The notes: a model not told the origin generated them from the letters alone. A DNA stretch of 64,000 bases from Dictyophora rubrovolvata (GCA_029959195.1 CP114118.1:2356001-2420000), one strand, 5' to 3'; positions 1 to 13,295 are shown, counted from the stretch's first letter. Made by a program: numbers and translations.

Positions 1-563
1 AGAAGTCCGGACCATGGGGTCAGACAGGAGACGGAGTACCAGCTTACGATATCCCTTGATTTTGGAATACGAGGAAGTACGCAAGTACGTACAAGTCCGA
101 CGACGTGTGGTATGATGATGGAGTACAAGTCCACGTTGTCGAAGACGACGTGAACGATAAGTATGAGTTGACTCGAACGTTAAGTCTGAGCCAACTACAC
201 AATACGGATTAAGAGTACGAGACGGACTGGAGATGAGAGAGTAACTGATTAAACTGATTATATTCAGACTGTGGATCCACAGCTGAGGGAGCTGGGGTTT
301 AAATACAGGAGGGAGCGGAACTACGTAAATGGGGATAGTGACAAATAAGGGAAAGTGGGAATTGACTAGTGCAAGCCAAGATGATGATATTATAATCTAA
401 GTACCTTGTTGCTAAGTGTGCGGGACAGAATTCCCCATAAGGAAATTCTGTGATACGGGGTACGGACAAGAATGCGGAGTATGGAGTTCGGGAAGTGGGA
501 CGGAATAGAGTACGGAGTTTGGACATATCCGGATTTGGACTATGGGTCACACGGGGCGTGACA
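1..563 (+). repeat. Gypsy-type LTR copy (family LTR1), cut by window edge
   Basis: This stretch matches, base for base over long runs, the solo LTR at 15,791-16,447 and ends in the same GGGGCGTGACA terminus. Its left end lies outside the window. The TGT...ACA ends of the family and the 5-bp target duplications at two other copies identify it as an LTR. Gypsy-type pol sequence follows immediately on the right, but whether the two belong to one element is not shown. Confidence 0.75.
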
Positions 564-1179
564 CATTGACTATACCACAGGGGAGGTAGAACTCACATGT
601 TGTAATCCGGAGTACAGATCCTGTGTCCCACCACTACTACCTGAGAAGGGATCTCGTCATTTTATGCATACCATTCATGGATTGTGTTTGGTACAACTCG
701 ATGAGACTGAATTGGATGATCCGGAAATAGCTGATTTGATTGACCTCGAGGATGAGTTCGATCCAGAGAACAGTGACCACCTTTTCAGTCTCATTAAATC
801 CGGAAGGCTCTTCTGACCACCATATCGGGGCTGCTGAAACCATTTCTCAACAACTCGCCCAGGCTTATGCTAACAATGCAGGAACTCCTGTCAAAAAGGG
901 CTTTCGTGATATTGTTCCCAAGCAGTTCTACGATTTTGAGGACATTTTTGCTAAGGAGGCTTTCAACTCACTTCCCACTCCTAAGAAGTGGGACCATCCA
1001 ATAGAGCTACTACCAGATTCAGACCCTAAGTTCTGCAAAATCTACCCTCTCTCACTGAATGAGCAAAAAGAGTTAGATATCTTTTTAGAAGAGAATCTTA
1101 TTCCAGCCATATTCACCCCTTGAAGTCTCCCATGGCATCCCCAGTGTTCTTTATCAAGAAGAAAGATAGCTCACTCCGT
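564..1179 (+). mobile_element. Ty3/gypsy pol fragment (fossil)
   Basis: A reading frame at 740-1123 encodes the region just before and into the reverse transcriptase of Ty3/gypsy elements. It includes a DFEDIFAKEAFNSLPTPKKW segment, followed by a P-L-S-xx-E-xx-E-L-DIFLEENL stretch typical of the start of the RT domain. Only a short piece of pol remains, so this is a broken fossil. It is bounded on the right by a degenerate copy of the 2.3-kb repeat family. Confidence 0.7.
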
Positions 1180-2803
1180 TGTCGTGCACCAAAATCTATA
1201 TTTGGCAAAAATTAGGTAAATGTTCTGAAGATTCCCTAATCCCATGATATGTCCCTCAGAGCTTGAATTCACCTTTGCAACTACCCAAAACCCACGTCCA
1301 AACATTTTTTTTATCCCAAAAACATTGATACAAAAGATATGTCCTCACTCCAAATTCGCTCTTCTTGTTCCCTGCCGTCCTTTCGTGCTCCTTCTATCAA
1401 TGACTCTGATTGTTTTTGTTTTGTCCCTCCTATCTCCTCTTTTGATCCTCTCACTGAACCTTCATCACCTTCTTTTCGTCCTACGACTCCTGTTTCTACT
1501 GTCCCCAAGCTACATTGACTTTGGAAATTCTGTTCAGCTATATTTAAGACATCTGGGATAACACCATAGGAAGTACTTCATTTGAATAATCAGGACTAAT
1601 TAAAATGAAAAACAAGGACTTCTTTATTTTTTTATTCCCCTCTTTTGTTGTCTTATTTCTTTTCTTTCAGAGTCTAAATTAATTCCATCCTTTCTTATCC
1701 TTCCCTTCTATCATGAGCTCTGTGCAACCTCTTGGCTATGAATCACTTGCCCCCACTTCCTTCCTTCCTTACCTCTTTTATCTTTTTACAGGGATAACTT
1801 TGGATGAATGATATGCCAACTTTGTATCAACAATACAGATTTACTGCATCTCTGGTACAAATATCAAGGTAGACAGAAGTACATTATGGCCACATTCTCT
1901 AGTCCCCATTCAAGAATACCAGGTACCCTACAAGAAACTGGAATTCCCAGAGAATCCAAAAGTGAATGAAATAATCCATATCAACATACTCGCTCGTTCA
2001 TATGAATTGGTTTGGATTTGCCAGTTTCATCATAGCAAACAACCTGTTTAGTGGTTTATATTCCATCGACCACTTCTTTATCACGATAAATTTCTTTTCA
2101 TGGATGCTCCCACTAATGCAATTGACAATCACCCTGTCCCTGACTACTGTCCGCTAGAGATTGATACTTCCCAACCGCTTCCTGAGTACCTTGAATGAAG
2201 ACCTTTAGTTCCATATGATTGGAGCTCTTTAACAAGAGTTCAACAATGAAATACACGGATACATATGGCAGTGGCGAATGCACATCGTTTCTGAGGTTAA
2301 AGGAAGGAGATGAAGATTGAAAATCTGAGGCTGTGAAGTGCTTATTGATGGCGATGTCTATTTTGGGAAAATTAGTAAGGATAAATAAAATGACCTCCTA
2401 TTCTCATCGTTTCCTTTCTTGTTTGCTCCTTTTTCTTTCCTTTTGTACTTGTATTGATTCTAAATCCATTCTTTTGTGTTGCTCCTTTCTTTCTTTTGTT
2501 TTGTCATCGCCTTGAAATTCTTTTGTTCATCCTTTATAATAGTATAGACTCACTGACTCATATGCCTCTTTTTTTTACTTGCTTTTCTCTTTGTTTCTTT
2601 TTCCTTCTTTTATTACAAATACAGCTCACAATTACTAATTGTGTTGCCACTCAAATTCCAAAAACATTCTTATTGTTCCAAAACATATAAATACTGCATG
2701 TAAATACCTGTAACAGCAGCAATACCTATGTTGGTTTGACTCAAGTTTAAGTTTGTGGTTTTTGTTTAGTGTTTTTGGTTTTGCCTCTTGTCTATTTCTA
2801 CGC
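1180..2803 (+). repeat. Degenerate copy of the 2.3-kb TG...CA repeat family
   Basis: It begins TGTCGTGCACCAAAATCT, matching the TGTCACGCACCAAAATCT start of the near-intact copy at 10,852-13,135. It carries diverged versions of that copy's internal sequence, including the CT-rich tract near 2,400-2,640 and the AACAGCAGCAA region near 2,710. It stops where an inverted copy begins at 2,804. Open frames inside it are short and degenerate; I do not call genes here. Confidence 0.6.
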
Positions 2804-5087
2804 TGTAACGATCCGAAGATAATAGCTAAATGTCATAGCTATATATGCAATCGGAAAAATTACAAAGATATTTGTTTGAGGCCATCTAGTCTCCGTGGAG
2901 CAGGTCCTGGTGCTGAATTTGATAAGAGAGAGGGAGATAATGGGAGTGAGATAAGAATGTGTGTTGATGTCAAATCAATAACAATAATAGCAACAGCAAA
3001 CACAACACCAACAAAAGCTTGACTTAGGTGTGTGTGTAAAGGAGTGAATAAGAATGTTGTAATAGGATGAATTTGTTGATGAAGACAACAATAGTAAGAG
3101 TGCGGATAAACAGAGTTCTTGAATTTGATAAGGGTAACGAAACCAAGTAGTTAAACTGTAAAAAGGTTAGTTAAGGCTTCAACAACAAAACAAATCATTG
3201 AGTTTATACTCCGAGACCTCACTCAGAGTTAATCCAAAGGTAAAGATATGAGCATAGAATTAGACTAGAGACGGAACACTGGCTTGACTTGACTTGAATT
3301 TGACTTAGACTGAACTGAACTGAACTTGTGAGACAACTGTCTGGTAGATTGCTGCTATTACATGTATTTATATGCAGTATTTATATCATTCAGAACAAAA
3401 GAAATATTTATGGAATTTTTAGGAGATTTAACAATAAGCAATTGTAAACTGTTTTCATGAAACAATAAAAGAAAAAGAAAAGAAGAAATAGAGAGGAAGA
3501 GTTACATTTGGGGAGAACAATAAGCGATGAGGAATTTTTCAGGGAGGAAATAGAAGTACAACAAACACAAACAGTCCCAATTTGGAAGAAAAGTGATACA
3601 CTCCTTTTTACCATTTTTGCATCATACTGCCACAGCAACGATTCTTCCATTTTCCTAATCTCTTACTCTTTTTCTCTTTATGAGTTATACATCCTCTTCT
3701 TCCATCAGTTGAGGTTGTCTAGTCATCAGCAAATAAAATGTTACGGAATTAGTTGCCTCATAGCGAGGGGATGGAGTTAGGGGATTGGGAGGGTTAGAGT
3801 AGAAACTGGGAGAGTATGGGAACACATCTAAAGGGGCATCAAGGAATAGGACTTGTCTGGCTAAAAGCACAGATTGTTAGAAGATGAGTTACCAAGCTAG
3901 CCGTCCATCTCGATGCATCTGTAGATATGCTGCAAGTTCATATGAATGTCCCTTTACTCTGATATGATATTTATCATATAGACGAAGTATTGGCGGTAAC
4001 TTTAAATCATCATAGTAGAGTGTATGTTAGATATACCCATCGTGAAAGGGTAACAAGGTTTCTTCATTAACATCAATTAGTCCTTTTTGACAGAGGACAT
4101 ATTCTCGTATGACCATTTTGAAATTGCCATGTGGGCGATAGGATGATGACATGGTGTAAGAGACTGTGAGGTCGATCATTATGGTAGAGAAGGGATAGAG
4201 TAAGGCTGAAGAAACTTGGAACTCCGAAATAAAAAGGGACTAGATAATTAAAATAGAAGTTTGCCCTTATTCATTATTTTTGTTCTTTATTATACTCCAA
4301 AACTGTTCAAGCTCGTTCTAGGAATCCAGAACAAACACATCGAAGTGTGCAGATTGTTTGTTGATACCGAGGAGGGTGTATTGTTAAATAAGAAGAAGTC
4401 AGAGATTGGGGAGGTGAATTATGGTTAGACGATGAGTTTGTTGGTTCTTTGGGAAGGGGATTGGCAGGTTGATAGAATCCTAAGATTGGTTGGTGATTGC
4501 ATGATGATAGGATCTATTGACTAGGAATATCCAGAACCATTATCATGTACTCTAACCCAACTTGTGTCATTAACCAGACACGGTATGAATCTTATAAGGC
4601 TGATTCTGGTGTAGAATAAACATGAGTTACTGTAAACCATCTTAATTCCTTCTTGATGTAGACTTCTCTTCCAAAGGCCATGAAGGGGTGTATGATATCT
4701 GAACTTCGACACTTATGGATATCTTGGGGAATCTCAGGCAAGTAAACAGAGAGGAGAGTTGTGGGATCAAGTTCAAGGATTGGAGTAGGCGAGTAATAAG
4801 TGAACAAAGTAGTCTCGATATCCAAATCATGAGTGTGGGGACTATCGTGAGTATAACGAAATAATGGAGGAGTGACATCTTCTTCTGGGGATGGTTCTTG
4901 GAGAATAGAGGGAGAAGTAGGATTTTTGAGGGGGAGAGAGGATGATATATGAAATTTGAATAGTTTATTATTTCTGAATGAAGGAATTTGGGTAGTTGGA
5001 AGTTGTTTATCCAGGAAGGGGAATTTGAATGTCTGCTTTAGGAAGGACAATCTAAATACCAAATGGGGAAGATTTTGGTGCGTGACA
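2804..5087 (-). repeat. Near-intact 2,284-bp TG...CA repeat, inverted twin of 10,852-13,135
   Basis: This copy runs from TGTAACGATCCG to GTGCGTGACA. It is an almost exact reverse complement of 10,852-13,135: the same length, with encoded frames that differ at very few residues. Reading on the minus strand it holds an open frame (4,592-5,119) whose product includes HKCRSSDIIHPFMAFGREVY and a VYSTPESA motif, plus a second frame near 3,685-4,200. The TG...CA ends suggest a long LTR or LTR-derived element. Near identity of the two copies implies recent spread or a recent duplication. Confidence 0.75.
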
Positions 5088-6302
5088 GTGCACACCAGAA
5101 CCCGAATTCTTCCTTCCATTCTATGATTCAGGTATCCCGCAAATCCCCATGACTCCTGAACCTCCCATCTCCACTTTTGATCCTCTCACTGAACCTTCAT
5201 CACCCTCTCTTTGTCCTTCAACTGATTATATTTAGACTGAGGATCCACAGCTGAGGGAGCTGGGGTTTAAATACAGGAGGGAGCGGAACTACATAAATGG
5301 GGATAATGACAAATAAGGGAAAGTGGGAATTGACTAGTGCAAGCCAAGATGACAACCAGGTACCTTATTACTAAGCGAGCGGAATACACATCCCCTTAAG
5401 GAAGATGTCTGATACGGAGTATGGATGGAATACGGATGGAATACTGGTCTCGGAGTTAAGAGGAAATACGGGGTATATAGTATGGGATTCGGGATAGTCC
5501 GGGTTTGGACTCTGGGGCACGCAGAGCGTGACAATTACCTCCTATGTTCATTGTTCCTTCCTCTTTTGCTTTTTTTATCCTAATTCTCTTTGATTGTATC
5601 ATTCTGTTCTTTCTTTTTGTCATCTCCTTAAATCCATTTGTTTTTCCCTCTATGTAATTGTATAGCTTCGCTGACTCATCTGTTCCCCTATTTATCCATC
5701 CAATTCTTTATTTCCTTCTTTCCTTTACAAATCTAGCATACAATTACTAATTGTGTTGCCACCCAAAATTCCAAAAATATTTCTTTTGTTCAGAACGGTA
5801 TAAATACTGCATGTAAATATGTGTAACAGCAGCAATCTACCAGAACAGTTGTCTCAAGTTTAGTTTAGTTTAAGTCAAGTTCAAGTCAAGTTTCGTCTCT
5901 AGTCTATTTCTACGCTCATGTCTATTTCTTTGGATTACTCTGAGTAAGGCCTTGGAGTATAAACTCAACGATTCGTATTGTCGTTGAAGCCTTATTAACT
6001 TTAACAGATTTCTATCACTGTTTTATCATCAGTGACACAATTGTTGTCACTTCATTGTTAATCTACATTCATTGTCCCCCTCATGCAAGATCTTAGGATC
6101 GTTATATTTTGTTGTTGTTGTTTGGTTTGATATTGACACTCACTTATGCATTATATCATATTATCCCCCACTACTTACTCTTTACAAAATCAGCACCAGG
6201 ACCCGCTCTATGGAGACTAGACAGCCTCAAACAAATATCTTCGTAGTTTTTCCAATTGTATATTTAGCTATGACAATTAGCTTTTATCTTTGGATCATTA
6301 CA
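5088..6302 (+). repeat. Internally deleted copy of the 2.3-kb repeat carrying an LTR1 fragment
   Basis: The left part (about 5,088-5,221) resembles the beginning of the 2.3-kb repeat. The right part (5,532-6,302) resembles its end, with the ACAGCAGCAATCTACCAG tract near 5,830 and a terminal GGATCATTACA. Between them, about 5,222-5,531, lies the right half of an LTR1 copy ending in GCGTGACA. It lies upstream of gypsy internal sequence in the same orientation, as a 5' LTR would. Confidence 0.6.
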
Positions 6303-7323
6303 CCATGCTCTCAATGCGATAATGATTAAAAACCAGTATCCGCTTGTAATGGATTGTTACATGATCTCACAGAGATGACTGTCTCTGTATATTTAATTTT
6401 ATTCTAAGTTACAGGTGCCGGCGCACCGTAGATAGTCCGCGACTTAGTCGTGTAGGTAGCTTAGGTAATCAACTGTATATAGGGTGGTTGGTGAGAAGCG
6501 CTGACAGCACTTCTCAACAAACCACCAATTGTTGCTTTAGTTTAATACAGACACTTGTTCTGTTAACATTAAAGCCCGGTGGGCTTATTGGGACTTAACT
6601 AAAAAGTAATGGAAAACATTACACCGCTGCCTCTAATTCCCAAACTCATCAACAAGTTATGGGGAGTGAAATATTTCACTAAGCTGGATGTCCGATGGGG
6701 GTACAACAATGTGCATATTAAGGAAGGCAATGAGTGGAAGGCTGCATTTCATATGAATCACGGGTTATTCGAACCCCTTGTTATGTTTTTCAGTCTCACT
6801 AATAGCCCGGCGACCTTTCAGACAATGATGAATGAGATCTTCGAGGACATGATCACTGAAGGTGTTGTTGCAGTCTACATTGATGATATCCTCATCTACA
6901 CAAGAACATGAGAGGAACATGACCACATCACACATCGCGTTTTGGAGAGACTTTGTGAACATAAGCTATATCTCAAAGTGGAGAAATGCAAATTCTGTTG
7001 TACTAAAATTGAGTATCTTGGCCTCGTCATCTCTGAGAACACTGTTGAGATGGACCCTGCAAAAGTCTCTGGGGTTAGGGATTGGCCAGTACCAAAGAAT
7101 GTCACAGAGATACAGTCGTTTTTAGGGTTCACAAACTTTTACCGTCATTTTATCAAGGATTTCTCCCACATCGCTCATCCTATGTTCAGTTTGACAAAGA
7201 AGGATGTTCTGTTTGTTTGGAATGACATTTGTCAATAAGCCTTCAATTCTCTCAAGTATGCAATGACCTTGGCTCCTGTTCTCTCAATTCCTGATCCCTC
7301 AAAACCTTATCATGTTGAGGCAG
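6303..7323 (+). mobile_element. Ty3/gypsy internal fragment with reverse transcriptase (fossil)
   Basis: Frames at 6,609-6,911 and 6,942-7,238 encode reverse transcriptase of Ty3/gypsy type. Visible signatures are KLINKLWGVKYFTKLDVRWG, the YIDDIL catalytic box at about 6,880, YLKVEKCKFC and the FLGFTNFYRHFIKDFSHIA stretch that leads to RNase H. The piece is flanked by repeat-family ends in the same orientation (6,302 and 7,324), consistent with a shrunken, broken element whose LTRs belong to the 2.3-kb family. The section 6,310-6,600 is unassigned and may be from another LTR. Confidence 0.8.
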
Positions 7324-7537
7324 TGTCGCACACCAAAACCTTCCTCAATTGGTGATTGGGTTGCTTATCCAAAGCGGACATTCAAATCCTCCCTTCCTAG
7401 AAAGTGACTATCAATTTACCCAAATTCCCTTATTCAAATAACAATAAAATGTTCAATCTTCATCTCTCATCCACATTCACAATTAGAAACCCTACCTCTT
7501 CCCCAGACACCCAAGATTCTTCCCCAGAAGATGTTAT
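7324..7537 (+). repeat. Fragment of the 2.3-kb repeat (beginning only)
   Basis: It starts TGTCGCACACCAAAACC and continues with the conserved AAAGCGGACATTCAAAT and AATTCCCTTATTC segments seen near 10,905-10,970. The copy is cut off by LTR2-family sequence on the right. Its position and direction after the gypsy RT suggest a 3' LTR remnant. Confidence 0.6.
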
Positions 7538-7640
7538 TGTCAGGGCTACTCACTCAGACTAGAGGGAGGGGATTCTAAGAGAAATATATTCTGGGAACAA
7601 TACTAACTCACCTAGAGGGAGGGGTGTTAGAATCCAGCGC
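7538..7640 (-). repeat. Fragment of LTR2 family
   Basis: It begins TGTCAGGGCTACTC and contains two copies of the AGAGGGAGGGG motif that marks the right end of the solo LTR at 18,018-18,423, read in reverse. Only the terminal portion is present. Confidence 0.6.
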
Positions 7641-7669
7641 ACTAAGCACCAGTATCACACTTTATACGC

Positions 7670-9945
7670 TGTAACAATCCGAAGATAATAGCTAAATATC
7701 GTAGCTATATGTACAATCGGAAAAACTACGAAGATATTTTGTTTGAGGCTGTCTAGTCTCCGTGGAGCGGGTCCTGGTGCTGATTTCGTAAGGAGGAGGG
7801 TGGGGGAATAATATGATATTTAGTGAGTGTGTGTGTGTCGATATAAAACCAACAACAACAAAAAAATGATGATCCTAAGATTGTGTGTGTGTGAGGGGGA
7901 CGATAAATGTGAGTTGCGATAAAATGGTGAGTCAATACGCCGTCGATAATACAGCGATGATAATCTGTTTTAAAGTTAGTAAGGCTTCAACGACAATACG
8001 AATCGTTGAGTTTATACTCCGAGGCCTCACTCAGAGTAATCCAAAGAAATAGACGTGAGCGTAGAAATAGACTAGAGACGAAACTTGACTTGAACTTGAC
8101 TTAAACTGAACTAAACTTGAGACAACCGTTCCGGTAGATTGCTGCTGTTACAATTATTTACATGCAGTATATATACCATTTGGAAATATAAAGGAAAGCA
8201 GAATGATCACTCATCATTCGCCATGATAACAAAAGGAAACAAAAAGAGAACAAAGAAACAAAAGAAAACGGAGAAAACGATGGAGGATACAATTACAGAA
8301 AAAGGGGAATCACATATGTGGTTAGGGGGAATAGGAGAAATATGTTGAAACAAAAGAGAAACAAAAGAGAAACAAAAAGAGATCAAAAGAAAACAATGAA
8401 ACCGGATTCCCAGCATAGCTTTACCAAAATCACCATCTGGCACTTCTCGCGCTACCTCTTACCCAAAACTATAATCTTACCATCCCAAACTTCTTACTGA
8501 TCTGGTTCTTGTTGACGAGATCTTCTTCTTCGTGGCTGTGGCGCAATAATAATGGCTATGGCAACGCTTAACAATACCAGATCTTGAACGAGATTGGATT
8601 GGAGATCGGAATAGGAAGGGAGGGTTTGATTTCCAACAGAGTAGTCGGGAGGGGATGGGATGGCAGATAGGGGTGCGTCTATGAATAAGAATTGAGTATA
8701 ACTTCGAAATTGATGACGAAAGACCAGTCTCCAGATTGATTCTTCTTGACGATTTGTTGAAAGAAACTCGACAAACTCATACGATTCGTCCATGACATTG
8801 ACATTGGTTCGTTCGTACAGGGTTAAAGCTCGTGGATATCCTATCTCCAGATCGTCATAAGGAATAGTAATCTCCATTAGTGGCTGTGGAGTAATCGGAA
8901 GCATTGTGGAGGGGTCGACATCAATTTCAGAAACAAGAGTATTGTAAACGCGAAGTCGTGAGAGGAAATTAGGGTTGGGTCTGAATCTGAGAGAAGAACA
9001 ATATTCAAAAGGGAAGAAAGGGAGTTGAAAAAGGGGAATAGGGGAAGTAGGAGTATCGTTATTGTCCGATATGATGATATGAGTTAACCAAAATTTTTAA
9101 GCGCTAATGAAATGTCCAAAAAGAAAGAAGGAGATGAAATACAATTCTAATCGCTTATCCTAATCAAGCCTTTTGTCCTAATTTCGTCCAAGAAGGTTTG
9201 AGCAAACGCGTCAGATCTTTCGGAAGGATCGTTTGGATGGAGAAGAGGGGAGAGATATTGGTTCTGGCGAATGGGGTGAAAAATGAGACATTTGAGGATC
9301 TACAGGAACAAGATTGGCTGGTCTATATGGGCTATGTTTTTGCGTTTTTATGTTTTTCATGACAACCCAACGACTTGGCACATCTAGAACCAGGAATGTA
9401 AATTCGAACCCTTCTTGTGTCACTAACCAAATCCGATATGAGTCTTTAATGGCTGATTCGGGTGTAGAATAAACGTTGATAATTGTAAACCAGTCTAATT
9501 GTTCCTCGATATAAACCTTTTCTCCAAACATGAGACCGGGGTGAACCAAATCCGAACTTCTGCATTGACGAATAATAAGAGGTGGAGGGAACTTCGGGAG
9601 GTACGTTTCTTTGTCGATGTTGAGACTCGCATATTGGGAACCATAGATATAAAGAGTCGTATGCAGATCCAAATCGTATGTCCTTGGACTGGAAGGTGAA
9701 AAACGAAAAGGTGATATAGATTCATTGTCAGAGGGGGGTAATGACTCGGTGGGAGATGCTGGAATGGGCAAAGAGATTGATGATGTATAGTGAAATGAAA
9801 ATGCGGCCATTTTTTTTTTTTTTTTTTGTAAGGGTTTTGATTTCGAGAGGCTGTGGTGTATCGGTTAAGTTTTTGGTAGTTTGACACTCCGCTTTGAACC
9901 AAAAATCAGAACGTTTCCTTATTAGGAAGATTTTGGTGCGCGACA
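7670..9945 (-). repeat. Full-length diverged copy of the 2.3-kb repeat (subfamily B)
   Basis: It runs from TGTAACAATCCG to GTGCGCGACA, about 2,276 bp. On the minus strand it holds a 199-codon frame (9,211-9,810) related at protein level to the frame in the 2,804-5,087 copy. Shared parts are a CRSSD(L/I)-HP core, FG-(E/R)-(K/E)-VYI, WFTI and VYSTPESA. A second frame (8,494-8,904) carries IPYDDLEIGYPRALTLYERT. The DNA is clearly diverged while protein motifs persist, so these frames were probably under constraint at some time. Confidence 0.7.
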
Positions 9946-10714
9946 ACACGTAGTACAAGCGCATCACCTCTCCCCTAGTCATCATTACCGACCACTAGGG
10001 AAGAGGTGAGTAAATCACATTGATACAATAACATAGCATACTTACACACCTGTAGACTAATTAACTTACAGGTAATACTAGTTGTCATTACCGACCACTA
10101 GGGAAGAGACTAATTAACTTACAAGGGGATCCTAAGAGAACAAACTTAGGGATCCTTCCTCTATGTTATATGCCGGAACATACATACAAAGTCTGGCGAG
10201 GTTAGTGTGAGAGGTAAACGGTAGGCTTCAACTTGCTCTTGAGTTGCGCCCTCACTGTGCACGTCCATTAACTTCAAGTTGTGTGGTCGCAATGTCTGAT
10301 GCATGGAGTGCGTGATTCAGATGACGCGTTATGACATTGTTACGTGGGTGACGGGAGAACGCATGGTACGACCACATCATACAATGGATATGAGAGTTTC
10401 AACAACGTCTATGATGTTGTTCCAAATACCAGGATGAAGGTTTAAGATTTTGAGATGAAGTGAGAGGTTAAGAAGAAGAGAAGGTGTTTCAAGAAGCTCG
10501 GTGTAACAAGTAACAAGGCAAAACTTCTATTGATATCAGAACGGAAAAGTAGATACATTAAATCGATCCTTTTATAGAAATGAAACATGATAACAAATAT
10601 GAAAAAGGATGATGTGGACAAGTTTGGAAACGGCAACTTTGGGAAGTTACCCAATAGGGAATGAGCAGGGTTTCAGAAAGTTAAGCGAGGTTACGTACGT
10701 ACTAAGCAGGCGTA
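9946..10714. other. Mosaic of small repeat fragments, no gene seen
   Basis: A 26-base motif, TCATTACCGACCACTAGGGAAGAG, occurs at about 9,979 and again at about 10,085, bounding a small duplicated patch. A piece with GGGGATCCTAAGAGAACAAACTTAGGGATCC (10,124-10,155) matches LTR2 internal sequence. The rest (about 10,200-10,714) shows no recognisable protein. Confidence 0.5.
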
Positions 10715-13295
10715 ACACTCTAGGGCTACTAACTATATACTATGAAAAATGGCAAAGGTCATATGCAGCCTTCGGTTCATGGACTGGGCACGGATACATG
10801 CCGGTCCTGAACTTTTAGCCGGGGCCTAGGCCATGGCTCTGATGGGAACGGTGTCACGCACCAAAATCTTCCCCATTTGGTATTTAGATTGTCCTTCCTA
10901 AAGCAGACATTCAAATTCCCCTTCCTGGATAAACAACTTCCAACTACCCAAATTCCTTCATTCAGAAATAATAAACTATTCAAATTTCATATATCATCCT
11001 CTCTCCCCCTCAAAAATCCTACTTCTCCCTCTATTCTCCAAGAACCATCCCCAGAAGAAGATGTCACTCCTCCATTATTTCGTTATACTCACGATAGTCC
11101 CCGCACTCATGATTTGGATATCGAGACTACTTTGTTCACTTATTACTCGCCTACTCCAATCCTTGAACTTGATCCCACAACTCTCCTCTCTGTTTACTTG
11201 CCTGAGATTCCCCAAGATATCCATAAGTGTCGAAGTTCAGATATCATACACCCCTTCATGGCCTTTGGAAGAGAAGTCTACATCAAGAAGGAATTAAGAT
11301 GGTTTACAGTAACTCATGTTTATTCTACACCAGAATCAGCCTTATAAGATTCATACCGTGTCTGGTTAATGACACAAGTTGGGTTAGAGTACATGATAAT
11401 GGTTCTGGATATTCCTAGTCAATAGATCCTATCATCATGCAATCACCAACCAATCTTAGGATTCTATCAACCTGCCAATCCCCTTCCCAAAGAACCAACA
11501 AACTCATCGTCTAACCATAATTCACCTCCCCAATCTCTGACTTCTTCTTATTTAACAATACACCCTCCTCGGTATCAACAAACAATCTGCACACTTCGAT
11601 GTGTTTGTTCTGGATTCCTAGAACGAGCTTGAACAGTTTTGGAGTATAATAAAGAACAAAAATAATGAATAAGGGCAAACTTCTATTTTAATTATCTAGT
11701 CCCTTTTTATTTCGGAGTTCCAAGTTTCTTCAGCCTTACTCTATCCCTTCTCTACCATAATGATCGACCTCACAGTCTCTTACACCATGTCATCATCCTA
11801 TCGCCCACATGGCAATTTCAAAATGGTCATACGAGAATATGTCCTCTGTCAAAAAGGACTAATTGATGTTAATGAAGAAACCTTGTTACCCTTTCACGAT
11901 GGGTATATCTAACATACACTCTACTATGATGATTTAAAGTTACCGCCAATACTTCGTCTATATGATAAATATCATATCAGAGTAAAGGGACATTCATATG
12001 AACTTGCAGCATATCTACAGATGCATCGAGATGGATGGCTAGCTTGGTAACTCATCTTCTAACAATCTGTGCTTTTAGCCAGACAAGTCCTATTCCTTGA
12101 TGCCCCTTTAGATGTGTTCCCATACTCTCCCAGTTTCTACTCTAACCCTCCCAATCCCCTAACTCCATCCCCTCGCTATGAGGCAACTAATTCCGTAACA
12201 TTTTATTTGCTGATGACTAGACAACCTCAGCTGATGGAAGAAGAGGATGTATAACTCATAAAGAGAAAAAGAGTAAGAGATTAGGAAAATGGAAGAATCG
12301 TTGCTGTGGCAGTATGATGCAAAAATGGTAAAAAGGAGTGTATCACTTTTCTTCCAAATTGGGACTGTTTGTGTTTGTTGTACTTCTATTTCCTCCCTGA
12401 AAAATTCCTCATCGCTTATTGTTCTCCCCAAATGTAACTCTTCCTCTCTATTTCTTCTTTTCTTTTTCTTTTATTGTTTCATGAAAACAGTTTACAATTG
12501 CTTATTGTTAAATCTCCTAAAAATTCCATAAATATTTCTTTTGTTCTGAATGATATAAATACTGCATATAAATACATGTAATAGCAGCAATCTACCAGAC
12601 AGTTGTCTCACAAGTTCAGTTCAGTTCAGTCTAAGTCAAATTCAAGTCAAGTCAAGCCAGTGTTCCGTCTCTAGTCTAATTCTATGCTCATATCTTTACC
12701 TTTGGATTAACTCTGAGTGAGGTCTCGGAGTATAAACTCAATGATTTGTTTTGTTGTTGAAGCCTTAACTAACCTTTTTATAGTTTAACTACTTGGTTTC
12801 GTTACCCTTATCAAATTCAAGAACTCTGTTTATCCGCACTCTTACTATTGTTGTCTTCATCAACAAATTCATCCTATTACAACATTCTTATTCACTCCTT
12901 TACACACACACCTAAGTCAAGCTTTTGTTGGTGTTGTGTTTGCTGTTGCTATTATTGTTATTGATTTGACATCAACACACATTCTTATCTCACTCCCATT
13001 ATCTCCCTCTCTCTTATCAAATTCAGCACCAGGACCTGCTCCACGGAGACTAGATGGCCTCAAACAAATATCTTTGTAATTTTTCCGATTGCATATATAG
13101 CTACGACATTTAGCTATTATCTTCAGATCGTTACAATGGGTGCTCAGCGCCCATTGAAGAGAAGAATGGGACTACGGAAGGAAAGGGGAAGACAAGGAGT
13201 GAGATAAAATATGAGAAATGTGGAAATAAATAAAATAGATAGGAACCGAAGATAAATGGAAGAAATAAAAGGCATGACGCTAGCGTACCCTGACA
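10715..13295 (-). repeat. LTR2-family copy interrupted by a 2.3-kb repeat
   Basis: Positions 10,715-10,851 and 13,136-13,295 together match the solo LTR2 at 18,018-18,423 in reverse orientation. Shared landmarks are the GGGGCCTAGGCCATGGCTCTGATG segment and the GCTCAGCGCCC hairpin arm, and the copy ends in CCCTGACA. The 2,284-bp repeat at 10,852-13,135 sits inside it. The bases flanking the insert (ACGG left, ATGG right) look like an imperfect 4-bp target duplication. Confidence 0.7.
10852..13135 (+). repeat. Near-intact 2,284-bp TG...CA repeat (subfamily A)
   Basis: It begins TGTCACGCACCAAAATC and ends GATCGTTACA. It is inserted in an LTR2 copy. On the plus strand a frame at 10,877-11,347 encodes a protein of at least 156 residues with HKCRSSDIIHPFMAFGREVY and HVYSTPESA. 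A second frame with a membrane-like or cysteine-rich tail lies at 12,069-12,531. No direct terminal repeats were seen inside the unit, so it reads as a single long LTR or LTR-like element rather than a two-LTR element. Confidence 0.75.

Noticed and set aside
740-1123. Intact host gene in the 127-codon frame
   Set aside because: Its sequence is gypsy pol and it sits within repeat debris, so it is treated as a fossil fragment.
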